This document shows, one piece after another, positions 1 to 8,681 of a stretch of DNA of 64,000 nucleotides (the stretch's first letter is position 1; each line of letters begins with the position of its first letter). The position numbers were made by a program, and so were the translations under genes. The DNA comes from Salicibibacter cibarius (GTDB taxonomy: Bacteria > Bacillota > Bacilli > Bacillales > Marinococcaceae): contig NZ_CP054705.1 in assembly GCF_016495725.1 (NCBI RefSeq), positions 1,364,001 through 1,428,000 of the forward strand. The letters run 5' to 3'. The notes under the pieces are model-generated. The model was not told where the DNA came from. It worked only from the letters and a program-made list of their open reading frames with translations, and did no database searches.

Positions 1-478
1 CCATTGCAAATAGTAGCCTGGGAGTGATTCATTCTCCTTTTATTATTTTTATAATCATGACAGTTCTTGTTTTTATTTTAGTGCATCACACGCGTTTTGG
101 GCGTTACGTGTACGCTGTCGGCAGCAATGAAAAAGGGGCGCTTTTATCCGGGATTCGTGTAACTCGCGTGAAGATGGCCGTGTATACCTTAGCGGGGACT
201 CTAGTCGGTGTTGCAGCAATTATTGAAGCTTCTCGACTCAATTCGATTTCTTCTTATAGTTCTGGACAACTTTATGAATTGGATGCGATTGCTGCTGTCA
301 TTATTGATGGAACACGTATGATCGGTGGCGCGGCAAGGTCATCGGTACGCTTTTCGGTGTGTTGATTTTAGGGGTTTTAAACAATATGATGAACCTAATG
401 AATGTGTCTCCATATTTGCAAGGTTTTGTCACAGGGTTAGTTATTATTATTGCTGTTGTCTTCCAAAAGAGAGAATAG
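1..478 (+). pseudogene. Sugar ABC transporter permease (RbsC-like), C-terminal part, frameshifted
   Basis: The reading frame is open from the left edge and encodes the last part of a ribose-type ABC permease (BPD_transp_2 family). Visible hallmarks are the hydrophobic segments, the HHTRFGRYVYAVGSNEKGA stretch and an ELDAIAAVIIDGT stretch that is the usual conserved loop. After about position 328 the expected GGRGKVIG continues only in another frame, through LNNMMNLMNV and VVFQKRE to a TAG at 476-478. One base, probably a G of a GGG run, appears to be missing. The rest of the operon lies outside the window. It is either a decayed gene or a sequencing indel. Substrate is not determinable; ribose/xylose-type sugars are typical for the family. 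Confidence 0.8.
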
Positions 479-575
479 TTTTCGTTTAAGTTTCACGGCT
501 TCTGATTGCGACCTAAACAGTTGTCTTTATAATGACCATTTTAGACAAGAACATTGTCATGGTTATTTATTATAA

Positions 576-631
576 AACAGCCGACAGTCTTTGTGAACAT
601 TATCCCTTGGTCACAAAGTCAATCGGCTGTT
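576..631. terminator. Long interrupted inverted repeat after the permease gene
   Basis: AACAGCCGA (576-584) pairs with TCGGCTGTT (623-631), and inside it CTTTGTGA pairs with TCACAAAG. The two stems are separated by small internal loops. There is no good T-run on the plus strand, so it may be a weak or factor-dependent terminator for the upstream sugar operon, or an operator-like structure. The rest of the 479-791 spacer shows no coding potential. Confidence 0.45.
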
Positions 632-791
632 GCCTTCATCATTTAGTAAAGTCAACTGTTCCCATAGTTTGGGTGGCTAGAACAATTGACCACCTTCAAC
701 CATAAGTGATACATGCAAGATACCTATGTTACAATTGATGGAATTCGAACATAGGGAAATTACAGCTGTACATAAACACAAGGAGTTCTAA

Positions 792-1802
792 ATGAAAAAA
801 ACACCAACTATAAATGACGTAGCAAAATTAGCGGGAGTATCCAAAGCGACTGTTTCAAAATATCTAAATGAAACACCTTATGTGTCTATAAATACTAAGC
901 AGCGCATAGAAAAAGCAATTGATGAATTAAAGTATCATCCAAGTAATGTCGCACGTGGATTAGTAAGTAAATCTATAAGGCTCATTGCATTAGTGATATC
1001 AGATATTGAATTGTTGATTAACAGTGTTTTAATAAAGTCGATTGAAACAGAGGCTCAAAAATATGGGTATGACATAGTCCTCGTAACAACAAACGATGAT
1101 GAAGAATACGAACAGAATCTTAACGAGATTTTAACTGAACGATACAAACATGTAGATGGTATCATATTAGCAAATTCACGTAAAAATGGGTTAAATCTTA
1201 GTGAGTTAAAAGAAACTTTTGAGCATATTGTAATGGTCCATCGTTATGTTCCTAATGACCTTGTTGATATTGTTGCAGTGGATAATGTTTTTGGAGGCAA
1301 ACTCGTGGCAGAATACCTCCTTCGTATGGGACACGAAATGTTTGGGATTATCTCAGGACCAAATGAAATTTCTCCTTTTGCGGATCGTAAGGAAGGGTTT
1401 TGTGATTCTTTATACAAGCATAATAATCAAGTCACCATTATAGAGGGGCTCCAATCGCTAGAAGCCGGCTATCAAGCAGCTGAACAATTAATGACGAGCG
1501 AATCTCCTCCATCAGCAGTATTTGCGACAAGTGATATACTAGCCTTAGGCGTCTTAGATGCAGCTAAAGACTATGGATGGAAAATTCCCAGTGAGATTTC
1601 CCTAATAGGGTATGATAATATTTTTTTTGGTAGACTAGCTAGGGTGCCGTTAACAACTTTAGACGGTCAATTTGAGCAGTTAGGTTCTAAATCAGTTCAA
1701 CTCCTTTATGAAAGGATATCGGAGGAGAACAAATCAGAAGTGAAACAAATTTTCCTCCGTCCCTCTCTTATTGTAAGGGAATCCTCACAAAAAAAAGAGT
1801 AG
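792..1802 (+). CDS. LacI family transcriptional regulator
   Basis: A 336-residue protein with an N-terminal LacI-type helix-turn-helix at residues 5-25 (TINDVAKLAGVSKATVSKYL), the hinge helix (HPSNVARGL) and a periplasmic-binding-like effector domain from about residue 60 to the C-terminus. The signature DILALGVLDAAKDYGWKIP followed by ISLIGYDN is typical of the sugar-sensing core. Length is normal for the family. An AGGAG site lies 6 bases before the ATG. Its position directly after a sugar ABC permease suggests it controls that sugar operon, but no ligand can be assigned. Confidence 0.92.
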   Translation: MKKTPTINDVAKLAGVSKATVSKYLNETPYVSINTKQRIEKAIDELKYHPSNVARGLVSKSIRLIALVISDIELLINSVLIKSIETEAQKYGYDIVLVTTNDDEEYEQNLNEILTERYKHVDGIILANSRKNGLNLSELKETFEHIVMVHRYVPNDLVDIVAVDNVFGGKLVAEYLLRMGHEMFGIISGPNEISPFADRKEGFCDSLYKHNNQVTIIEGLQSLEAGYQAAEQLMTSESPPSAVFATSDILALGVLDAAKDYGWKIPSEISLIGYDNIFFGRLARVPLTTLDGQFEQLGSKSVQLLYERISEENKSEVKQIFLRPSLIVRESSQKKE

Positions 1803-2339
1803 AATGGACCACATGGTGTTGGCTATCTTGTCTGATTCTACTTGCTATTTATGTTAGTGTGGATAGGACTGAAATACGCAGGAAAGTCTCGATTCACAAT
1901 TAAAAAAATGATGTTAACTTCAGCCTAACCATCGAATGGTAAATTTTTTTTGGGAAACAACAGGGCGAATCATAGAACTCAAATAATAACCAACGACGAA
2001 TGATGATCAACCGCCTATCTCCAACATATCGAAACACAGGGGTTTTCGCACCTTTCGATGAATATTTTCACCCAGGGTTAGAACCCGTTTTCAATGAAAA
2101 AAATTATACACTTTGGGATCAAACATGGCGCTTCAAATATCCTTTTCATCTTTCGGTGGGGTGCCGTGAAGTGTCATGTTTGTGTTTTGAGAATGCTCAA
2201 AAAACATTCCAAATCCTTAGCTCTTCAGTTTGCCAGAATACTTATCGAAATATCCCCTTGCACATTTCCCTACCGTGAACATTTTCCCATGCGATCTTGG
2301 GTTAGAGTCTATCTCATACTTTGTTTATCCACCAAAAGG
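1803..2339. other. Non-coding stretch between lacI-type gene and IS4 element
   Basis: About 540 bases without a convincing gene. Two overlapping open frames (2000-2278 and 2094-2390) lack a plausible ribosome-binding site, have no recognisable family and run over the IS terminus, so I treat them as chance. It may be degraded coding sequence, but I recognise nothing in it. Confidence 0.5.
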
Positions 2340-2346
2340 ATTGTAA
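2340..2346. repeat. Left copy of 7-bp target duplication ATTGTAA
   Basis: ATTGTAA directly abuts the left terminal inverted repeat and is repeated exactly at 3929-3935 next to the right one, as expected for a target-site duplication made by IS insertion. Confidence 0.8.
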
Positions 2347-3928
2347 CTCAACTTTCGGACATGACTAATACACGTAAACACCTGATATAAAGGGATTTAA
2401 GGCTAATTTAACCTCATGAAAGTAACGGTTTTCGCAAAAAATCCGGCAAGTTATCAAACAAGCGATCCAAAAACGGCTGAATTTGCTCGTCGGTGAGCAA
2501 GTGTTCTTCCGCCAGCATCGAGCCTAGAACATCAAGAATCATCAAGAGGGCTTCAGAAAATCGAAGATCCTCTACTTCATCACAACACATGAAAAACAAC
2601 TGACCAATCGTGCGAGGATCTTCTTCCTCTCGCGAGCTCACAGCGAGTATCATATACCGGAGGAAAACGATCGATGTATGCGCCGTTAGCGCATCATAAC
2701 TGCGGCATTGGAATTCCTTGGCCAATCTCAAGTGAGATTTGGTCACTTTGAAAAAACATTCAATGGTCCAACGCTTGCCATAAATGCGGACGGCATCTTC
2801 TTCGGTATGATCCAGGTTCGTCGTGAGAATGGCTAACCACTGTTTCGAACGGTTACGATCACGAACAAAAATGATGCGAGCTTGAATCTCTTGCCCATTT
2901 TCATCCGAACCTAGGCCAACAAGAATGGAAGCAAGGATTTTTGCCCGGCCTCGTTTCTTGCGCACGTTTTGGTAAAGCTGGTTCAACGTATAGGATTCCC
3001 CTTCATAGGTGTAGTGAATCTTGGGGGAGCGTTTGACCATGCAAACAACATCCAGGGGATACTGAGTAACCACGCGTTTGATGATCGAAGGATACGCAAA
3101 CCAGCTATCGAAAAGGAGCGTTTTAGCGCCAAACTTCGCAGGGTTGATGTCATCCAGCAAGCTGAACAACGTTTGTGTCCCTTTCTGCAGTGCTTCTTGT
3201 CGGCGGCGATACCCCACCGTCCGTTTATCGATGGTCGGATTTACCTCCTGAAAACGGTTTTCTTCCTTTCTCGAACTGAGCAATGAAAAAGCCAAGGGTA
3301 GAAACGTCGCGCCATCCGACCAACCAAGTGTAAGCATGCGAAAACCTTTAAAATAGGCGCCTGTGCTGTTGTCTTTGACACGCGCGAGAAGTTCGACGGC
3401 TTTACTGCGATTACGGTTATAGCTCGAGTCATCGACGAACACACCATCGCGATCCGTCAACGGTTGGAGGTAGGTCTTTATGAGATGCGCGCTCACCAAA
3501 ACGAGACATTTCCGCCAGTTGTACGTTGCACGTTTCATCAAGTCGTATACCGCATCCTTTTCCGGTGCATCAGGGAGACGGTCAGATTCAAGCGTCCGGT
3601 AAAGATTTTTCCCTTGAAGAACGAGAGAAAAGATAAATTGCACAAGGACGAGCGCAGAAAATCCTTTTTCTTTATGGATATTGGATTGGTGCAAAAACGT
3701 CCCAATTTTGGCCTGTTTGAAAAAGCGCGTCACGCGAGATTGTTGTTGGTTAACTTGATCAGAATTTGGTATCATTGAAACCACAGAAAACATCCTTTCT
3801 TTGGTTTTGGTGTGGTACCTTTATTTTACCAAAGAACAGGGTGTTTTTTGCTTTTTTTGGATAAAAAATTTGCCACAAATCCTGATTTTATAAGGGGTTA
3901 CCTATGATTTTTAGCTCCGAAAGTTGAG
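2347..3928 (-). mobile_element. Complete IS4-family insertion sequence (about 1.58 kb)
   Basis: CTCAACTTTCGGA (2347-2359) and its inverse TCCGAAAGTTGAG (3916-3928) form perfect 13-bp terminal inverted repeats. The element carries one transposase gene on the minus strand and is flanked by the direct repeat ATTGTAA. It sits upstream of glycerate kinase and may have changed that gene's promoter region. A related end (CTCAACTGTCGGACATGA) occurs alone at 35258. Confidence 0.88.
2414..3793 (-). CDS. IS4 family DDE transposase
   Basis: A 459-residue transposase that fills the element. Catalytic aspartates are visible in VDDSSYNRNRSK (first D region) and LLFDSWFAYPSIIKRV (second D). The glutamate lies in YGKRWTIECFFKVTK, which fits the IS4 YREK signature (Y-2-R-3-E-6-K) exactly. 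It catalyses cut-and-paste movement of its own element. The frame is intact, so the copy may be active. The first ATG is preceded immediately by an AAAGAAAGG stretch; an ATG 15 bases downstream is an alternative start. Confidence 0.92.
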   Translation of the reverse strand: MFSVVSMIPNSDQVNQQQSRVTRFFKQAKIGTFLHQSNIHKEKGFSALVLVQFIFSLVLQGKNLYRTLESDRLPDAPEKDAVYDLMKRATYNWRKCLVLVSAHLIKTYLQPLTDRDGVFVDDSSYNRNRSKAVELLARVKDNSTGAYFKGFRMLTLGWSDGATFLPLAFSLLSSRKEENRFQEVNPTIDKRTVGYRRRQEALQKGTQTLFSLLDDINPAKFGAKTLLFDSWFAYPSIIKRVVTQYPLDVVCMVKRSPKIHYTYEGESYTLNQLYQNVRKKRGRAKILASILVGLGSDENGQEIQARIIFVRDRNRSKQWLAILTTNLDHTEEDAVRIYGKRWTIECFFKVTKSHLRLAKEFQCRSYDALTAHTSIVFLRYMILAVSSREEEDPRTIGQLFFMCCDEVEDLRFSEALLMILDVLGSMLAEEHLLTDEQIQPFLDRLFDNLPDFLRKPLLS

Positions 3929-3935
3929 ATTGTAA
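3929..3935. repeat. Right copy of 7-bp target duplication ATTGTAA
   Basis: Matches 2340-2346 exactly and directly follows the right terminal inverted repeat of the IS4-type element. Confidence 0.8.
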
Positions 3936-3967
3936 GTTTAGAATAACTATATAAAAGGGGAATACAG

Positions 3968-5101
3968 ATGCCAAACATCATCATCGCACCGGATTCATTC
4001 AAAGAAAGCATGAGCGCGAGAGAAGCAGCAGAAGCGATTCAGACCGGTTTCCAACAAGCAAGCGTCCACCATGACTACCATCTAATTCCAATGGGGGATG
4101 GCGGAGAAGGAACGATGGAGGCGCTAACCGCCAATCTCGACGGGGCTTACCACACTTTACAAGTCGAAGGTCCGGATAAGCATCGGATAGAAGCAACATA
4201 CGCTGTATCGGCAGATGGAAAAATAGCCATTATGGAAATGGCGCAGGCGTCGGGACTTGATCGTGTCGCGGCACAGTACCGCGATGTCGGGGCGGCGTCG
4301 ACCTATGGAACGGGCGAAATGATATATGCCGCTCTTGATCGAGGTGTCCAAAAAATCATCCTTGGCATCGGCGGGAGCGCAACGAATGATGGCGGGGCAG
4401 GAATGATCGAAGCCCTTGGCGCGCAACTTTTGGATGACCATGGGAAGGCGATTGCACGAGGCGGCGTGGGGCTTGAACATTTGGCAACCATCGATGTTTC
4501 GGAATTAGATCCTCGATTGCAAAAAACGGAAATCGTCGTCGCGTGCGATGTAACGAATCCTTTGTTGGGCGAAAAGGGTGCCAGTGCTATTTTCGGCCCG
4601 CAAAAAGGCGCGGACACGGCAATGGTGCAACGGCTCGATGATGCGCTCGCCCATTTTCACGCGCGAACAGTAGAAGCAACCGGCTATGATGTGAATGATA
4701 CTCCCGGTGCCGGAGCGGCAGGCGGACTGGGTTACGCGCTGATGGCTTATTTGAATGCAGACCTCAAGCCTGGCATCGATCTCGTGTTGGAAGAGACCGA
4801 TTTCCGCGCTTACGCCCGGAATGCCGATGTGATCATTACCGGCGAAGGAAAAATCGACGGTCAATCGGTGTACGGAAAAACACCGGTCGGCGTTGCGAAA
4901 GCGGGAAAAGAAACCGACACATTTGTGATCGCGATGTGCGGACAGCTTGGAGATAAATATGAAGAAGTGTATAATCATGGTATTGACGCTGTTTTTAGTC
5001 TTGTGCCGGGAGCGATAAGCGTGCAAGATGCGATGGAACACGGCAAGACGTATTTACAGCAAGCGGCGCGGAACATTGCTTCCGTTTATAATGAGAAATA
5101 A
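3968..5101 (+). CDS. glxK: Glycerate kinase (GlxK/GarK family)
   Basis: A 377-residue glycerate kinase type 1, which phosphorylates D-glycerate with ATP in the cytoplasm and feeds glycerate from glyoxylate or sugar-acid catabolism into glycolysis. Family motifs are APDSFKESMSA at 7-17, GDGGEGT at 43-49, the glycine-rich GIGGSATNDGGAG near 132 and ITGEGKIDGQS near 290. Length is typical. It starts only 40 bases after the IS4 element, so transcription may depend on a new junction promoter. It is followed 17 bases later by the rRNA methyltransferase on the same strand; the two could be cotranscribed although their functions are unrelated. Confidence 0.95.
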   Translation: MPNIIIAPDSFKESMSAREAAEAIQTGFQQASVHHDYHLIPMGDGGEGTMEALTANLDGAYHTLQVEGPDKHRIEATYAVSADGKIAIMEMAQASGLDRVAAQYRDVGAASTYGTGEMIYAALDRGVQKIILGIGGSATNDGGAGMIEALGAQLLDDHGKAIARGGVGLEHLATIDVSELDPRLQKTEIVVACDVTNPLLGEKGASAIFGPQKGADTAMVQRLDDALAHFHARTVEATGYDVNDTPGAGAAGGLGYALMAYLNADLKPGIDLVLEETDFRAYARNADVIITGEGKIDGQSVYGKTPVGVAKAGKETDTFVIAMCGQLGDKYEEVYNHGIDAVFSLVPGAISVQDAMEHGKTYLQQAARNIASVYNEK

Positions 5102-5118
5102 TTGGTAAGAGGGTATAT

Positions 5119-6507
5119 ATGTCTAAAAAAAGAACCAATTTGCCGGTACAAAAAAATGAACGGCTCGACGTCACGTTTCAAGACCTCACCCATGAAGGTG
5201 CCGGTGTGGCAAAAGTCGATGGGTACCCGTTATTCGTCCCTGATGCGCTTCCTGGGGAAGAAGCAGACGTTAAAGTCGTAAAAACGGGGAAAAACTTCGG
5301 ATTCGGGCGTCTAATGGAAAGACATACGACAAGCACACACCGTGTCGATCCACCGTGCCCGATTTTTCACTGGTGCGGCGGTTGCCAGTTGCAACACATG
5401 GATCAGGAAGCACAACTGGCATTAAAACGAGACCAAGTCGTAAACGCGCTCCATAAATATATGGGCAGAGACGATATTCCGGTACAAAAAACGATCGGGA
5501 TGGACGAGCCGTGGGCCTATCGCAATAAAGCGCAAGTGCCTGTGGCGGAACGGGACGGGGAACTCATCGCGGGATTCTTTGCGAAACGGTCCCATCACAT
5601 CGTCGATATGGATCATTGTTTAATTCAAGGCGATCAAAATGATGCGGAGATTCAAGTCGTTAAAAACATCTTAAAGCGTTACGAAATAAAACCGTATGAT
5701 GAAGTAAGCGGTCGTGGCGTCATTCGCCATATCGTCGCCCGTAACGGACGTTTGAGCGGAGAGACGATGGTGATGCTCATCACGAACGGTGAAGCATTGC
5801 CCCATAAAAAGAAAATCGTCGAAGCCATTCGCAATGAAGTGTCCGGTATTCATTCGATCGCGCAAAACATCAATAAGAAAAAAACAAATGTCATCTACGG
5901 CGAGCGCACGGAAATTCTTTGGGGCGAAAAGTATATTGAAGAACGCATCGGCAAACTTCGCTTTGCCCTTTCACCGCGGTCTTTTTTTCAAGTAAACCCG
6001 GTTCAAACGGAAGTTTTATATGAAAAAGTACGCCAATTCGCAGGGTTACGCGGAAATGAAACGGTGATCGACGCCTATTGCGGCATCGGTTCGATTTCGT
6101 TATTTTTAGCGGAAGAAGCGAAGAAAGTTTACGGGGTAGAGGTCGTTGGAGACGCGATCAGTGACGCGCGTAAAAACGCGAAACTCAACCACATTTCCAA
6201 TGTTGAATTTTCGGTCGGAAAAGCGGAAGAAGTCGTGGCCTGGTGGCGGGCAGCCCTCGGAATTCAAGCCGACGTCATCGTCGTCGATCCCCCGCGCAAA
6301 GGCTGTGACGAGAAATTGTTGCAGACGATGATCGAAATGCAACCTGAACGCATCGTATACGCGTCCTGCAACCCGGCCACGCTAGCCCGTGATCTCGGTA
6401 TTCTGTCGGACGGCGGTTATGAAGTGAAAGAAGTGCAACCCGTCGATATGTTTCCGCAGACGGTACACATCGAGTGTGTGGTTTCGATACGTCGGAAGGA
6501 TATGTGA
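5119..6507 (+). CDS. rlmD: 23S rRNA (uracil-5-)-methyltransferase RlmD/RlmCD (RumA type)
   Basis: A 462-residue SAM-dependent m5U methyltransferase of 23S rRNA. An N-terminal TRAM RNA-binding domain (about 8-66) precedes an iron-sulphur motif with C80, C86 and C89 plus a fourth cysteine in DMDHCLIQG near 168. A Rossmann-type methyltransferase domain follows, with VIDAYCGIGSISLFLAEEAKK, the DPPRKGCDEK motif, and the catalytic cysteine in YASCNPATLARDL close to the C-terminus. In Bacillus the single enzyme RlmCD modifies both U747 and U1939, which is likely here. The 3' end of rumA-type genes is a known insertion site for some integrative elements, and a conjugation module begins just downstream. 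Confidence 0.95.
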   Translation: MSKKRTNLPVQKNERLDVTFQDLTHEGAGVAKVDGYPLFVPDALPGEEADVKVVKTGKNFGFGRLMERHTTSTHRVDPPCPIFHWCGGCQLQHMDQEAQLALKRDQVVNALHKYMGRDDIPVQKTIGMDEPWAYRNKAQVPVAERDGELIAGFFAKRSHHIVDMDHCLIQGDQNDAEIQVVKNILKRYEIKPYDEVSGRGVIRHIVARNGRLSGETMVMLITNGEALPHKKKIVEAIRNEVSGIHSIAQNINKKKTNVIYGERTEILWGEKYIEERIGKLRFALSPRSFFQVNPVQTEVLYEKVRQFAGLRGNETVIDAYCGIGSISLFLAEEAKKVYGVEVVGDAISDARKNAKLNHISNVEFSVGKAEEVVAWWRAALGIQADVIVVDPPRKGCDEKLLQTMIEMQPERIVYASCNPATLARDLGILSDGGYEVKEVQPVDMFPQTVHIECVVSIRRKDM

Positions 6508-6638
6508 AAGTACTGTCATTCCAGCATCCGACGAAATTTTATACGTTTGAAGAAGACGAGGATGGCTTCCTGACAAAGAAGTTAAATCATTACATCGATG
6601 TATGCGTTGCTCTCGACTTGGATCTGCCATTCGTATGA
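6504..6638 (+). CDS. Possible 44-residue ORF overlapping the rlmD stop
   Basis: A GTG at 6504 overlaps the rlmD stop, is preceded by GGAAGG, and opens a 44-codon frame (VKVLSFQHPTKFYTFEEDED and onward). It ends just before a strong terminator, so it would be the last gene of the rlmD transcript. I recognise no family. It could be a genuine small peptide, a truncated remnant left by insertion of the mobile module, or chance. Confidence 0.35.
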   Translation: MKVLSFQHPTKFYTFEEDEDGFLTKKLNHYIDVCVALDLDLPFV

Positions 6639-6661
6639 AAATCGATGATTAATAAAGCTAT

Positions 6662-6693
6662 GGAAATGCCTGTATGACGGGCATTTCCTTTTT
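6662..6693 (+). terminator. Rho-independent terminator after rlmD
   Basis: GGAAATGCC (6662-6670) pairs perfectly with GGCATTTCC (6680-6688) and is followed by TTTTT. It separates chromosomal rlmD transcription from the conjugation module. Confidence 0.9.
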
Positions 6694-6760
6694 ATATACA
6701 TTTTTATTTCCGGTTGCATAATAGAGCAATCGGCTTTTTTTATGAAAGGAGATGTGGGGC

Positions 6761-7630
6761 ATGCCGAATTCAGACAATCTTTCAACTGTGCGAACGGAAA
6801 AAGTGGAGGAAATTCCATTATTGGAGATCAGTCATTTTCCTAATCATCCTTTTAAAGTCAAGGTCGATGAAGAAATGCTGGAAATGGCAGAAAGTGTGGA
6901 TCAATATGGTGTCCTTGTTCCTGGGCTTGTACGACCGACGGGAGAAGGTGGATATGAAATGATTTCAGGACATCGACGGAAAAAGGCTAGTGAGCTTACG
7001 GGTATTTCTTCGATGCCTTGTATTGTTCGTGAAATGGAGGACGATGAGGCGACCATTATTATGGTGGATAGCAATTTGCAAAGGGAAAATATAGCGCCGA
7101 GTGAAAAAGCTTTTGCCTTTAAGATGAAGTTGGAAATGATAAAAAGGAAAACAGGACGACTTTCTAAAGAAAACGTGTCTCAAGTTGAGACAAAAAAACG
7201 AGCGGATGAAATACTAGGGGAACAATTAGGAGAAAATAGAAATCAAATACAGCGGTATATTCGTTTAACGAAGCTAATTACGCCAATTCTTGAAATGGTC
7301 GATGAAAAAGAAATTGCGTTTACCCCAGCGGTGGAATTGTCGTATTTAGGAGAAAATGAGCAAGAAACTCTTTACGAGACGATGCAATCAGAAGTATGCA
7401 CCCCTTCCTTGTCTCAAGCGATACGAATGAAGAAAATGAGCCAAGAGAATAAGTTAGATACGGATATGATTCTTTCAATTCTTAGTGAACAGAAGCCGAA
7501 TCAAAAAGAGAAAATAACGATCCAAAAAGAACAAATAAACCAATATTTCCCATCTGGTTATACGGATAAGCAAAAAGAAGAGGTGATTGTAAAGTTATTA
7601 AAACGGTGGAGTAGTAATAGAAGATTTTAA
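6761..7630 (+). CDS. ParB/Spo0J-type N-terminal domain protein
   Basis: A 289-residue ParB-family protein. The N-terminal ParB domain shows the usual NHPFKVKVDEEMLEMAESV, the CTP/DNA-contact motif ISGHRRKKASEL and EATIIMVDSNLQRENIAPSEKA. A helix-turn-helix-like middle and a basic C-terminal tail (VKLLKRWSSNRRF) follow. ParB-like proteins at the left end of Tn916/Tn1549-like elements are common and may bind element DNA or regulate it; no ParA partner is present here. The ATG at 6761 is chosen because AAAGGAG lies about 9 bases upstream, while the ATG at 6752 abuts that site. It is the first gene of the module, behind its own spacer after the rlmD terminator. Confidence 0.85.
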   Translation: MPNSDNLSTVRTEKVEEIPLLEISHFPNHPFKVKVDEEMLEMAESVDQYGVLVPGLVRPTGEGGYEMISGHRRKKASELTGISSMPCIVREMEDDEATIIMVDSNLQRENIAPSEKAFAFKMKLEMIKRKTGRLSKENVSQVETKKRADEILGEQLGENRNQIQRYIRLTKLITPILEMVDEKEIAFTPAVELSYLGENEQETLYETMQSEVCTPSLSQAIRMKKMSQENKLDTDMILSILSEQKPNQKEKITIQKEQINQYFPSGYTDKQKEEVIVKLLKRWSSNRRF

Positions 7631-7746
7631 AATCAGCCCAGTTTATAGATAGCTTTTAGGATACTTGAAAGTGGTTTTTCCATACATTTTGATTCTCTGG
7701 TTTTTTACAGGGAAATTTTTTATGTCAGAAGAGGATGAATACTGCT

Positions 7747-7899
7747 ATGAATTTTACAGAAGGAAAATGGCGTGAATATGAACGTCTCATGAAAGAAACT
7801 CCGGGATTTGATAGAGGGAAAGGCATTCAAGATGATCACTCTTCCTCATGTAATAAAAGACAAGTCAAAGAAGAGGTTATTGTCTCTAAACGCAAATGA
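7747..7899 (+). CDS. Small element-encoded protein (50 residues)
   Basis: A 50-codon frame beginning MNFTEGKWREYERLMKETPG and ending in a basic tail (EEVIVSKRK). An AGAGG site lies about 11 bases before the ATG. It occupies the gap between the ParB-like gene and the DUF961 gene, where related elements often carry small conserved ORFs. No function can be assigned. Composition and the regular amphipathic start suggest a real peptide, but similarity cannot be checked here. Confidence 0.5.
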   Translation: MNFTEGKWREYERLMKETPGFDRGKGIQDDHSSSCNKRQVKEEVIVSKRK

Positions 7900-8013
7900 G
7901 ATGAATATCTGTGGCTACTTTCATTAAAGGGGGTGATGCTCCATTCGAACGAATATTTGATTTATAACTGGCTGTATAACGGTTTTTATTCTATGAAAAG
8001 GAGAGATCATTTA

Positions 8014-8415
8014 ATGAGTTATCAAAATGGCATTTTTGCTGATCCAGCGACCTTTGGAGAATTGCGTTTCGTGGGGCATCAACGGGATCGTTATAAATTT
8101 GACCGGGTCCGCCAACAACGAACCGATATTTTGGAAGGCCGCGTGTATAAATTGGTTTCTTCCGTTCAACGTTCCGAAATCGAAGTGGAAGTGCCTGAAC
8201 ACATGGGAGAAATCGAGTTTGATTTCATGGAGCCGGTGGAAGTGAAAAATCCGCTCATTACCGGTATGGCGCAAGCACAAAACAACTTTGCGCAGATTCG
8301 TTGGATGACGCGTGTTGAAGATATTGTTAAAGCGAATACCGGCAGTGGCATATCTTCTGTTGCTTCCTCATCAACCAAGAAAGAACCGATCACAGAAGGA
8401 ACCGACAAAAAATAA
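8014..8415 (+). CDS. DUF961 family conjugative element protein (YdcP/Orf22-23 like)
   Basis: A 133-residue cytoplasmic protein that starts MSYQNGIFADPATFGELRF, close in pattern to YdcP of ICEBs1 and Orf22/Orf23 of Tn916 (DUF961). In ICEBs1 these small proteins assist rolling-circle replication of the element with the relaxase and helicase PcrA. The start at 8014 has AAAGGAG about 10 bases upstream; the earlier in-frame ATG at 7933 has only a weak site and would add a non-conserved hydrophobic extension. The C-terminal 25 residues are low-complexity (SSVASSSTKKEP). The gene precedes the coupling protein in the expected order. Confidence 0.82.
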   Translation: MSYQNGIFADPATFGELRFVGHQRDRYKFDRVRQQRTDILEGRVYKLVSSVQRSEIEVEVPEHMGEIEFDFMEPVEVKNPLITGMAQAQNNFAQIRWMTRVEDIVKANTGSGISSVASSSTKKEPITEGTDKK

Positions 8416-8483
8416 AGCATCCAGGCGTGTTGGCTGATCAACGTTGGCACGCTTTTCGTTTGCCTAGAAAGGCGGGATCGCGC

Positions 8484-8678
8484 ATGGAGGGTTGCCGGGA
8501 AGAACATGAACAACGCGTCTTAGAATGGATCGGAGACCATTTTCATTTGGATCATATCGAGGTGCGAGAGTATTCTCTTTTTCCATGTGGCAAATGGGTG
8601 ACCGATCAGAATGGAGAAACCATGATTGTATTTTGGGATATGCTCGATGATCGGATTTCGTATGTCGTTGAAAACTGA
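8484..8678 (+). CDS. Hypothetical small acidic protein of the module
   Basis: A 64-residue acidic protein (MEGCREEHEQRVLEWIGDHF and onward) with no recognisable family. The ATG at 8484 is preceded by AAAGGCGGG at suitable spacing; the frame is open from an ATG at 8427 that lacks a clear site. It sits between the DUF961 gene and the coupling-protein gene, ending 3 bases before that gene's start, so it is probably translated from the same message. Role unknown. Confidence 0.55.
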   Translation: MEGCREEHEQRVLEWIGDHFHLDHIEVREYSLFPCGKWVTDQNGETMIVFWDMLDDRISYVVEN

Positions 8679-8681
8679 GAG

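Noticed and set aside
2000-2390. Two overlapping plus-strand open frames before the IS4 element
   Set aside because: No ribosome-binding site, no recognisable family, and one crosses the IS terminus; they are probably chance.
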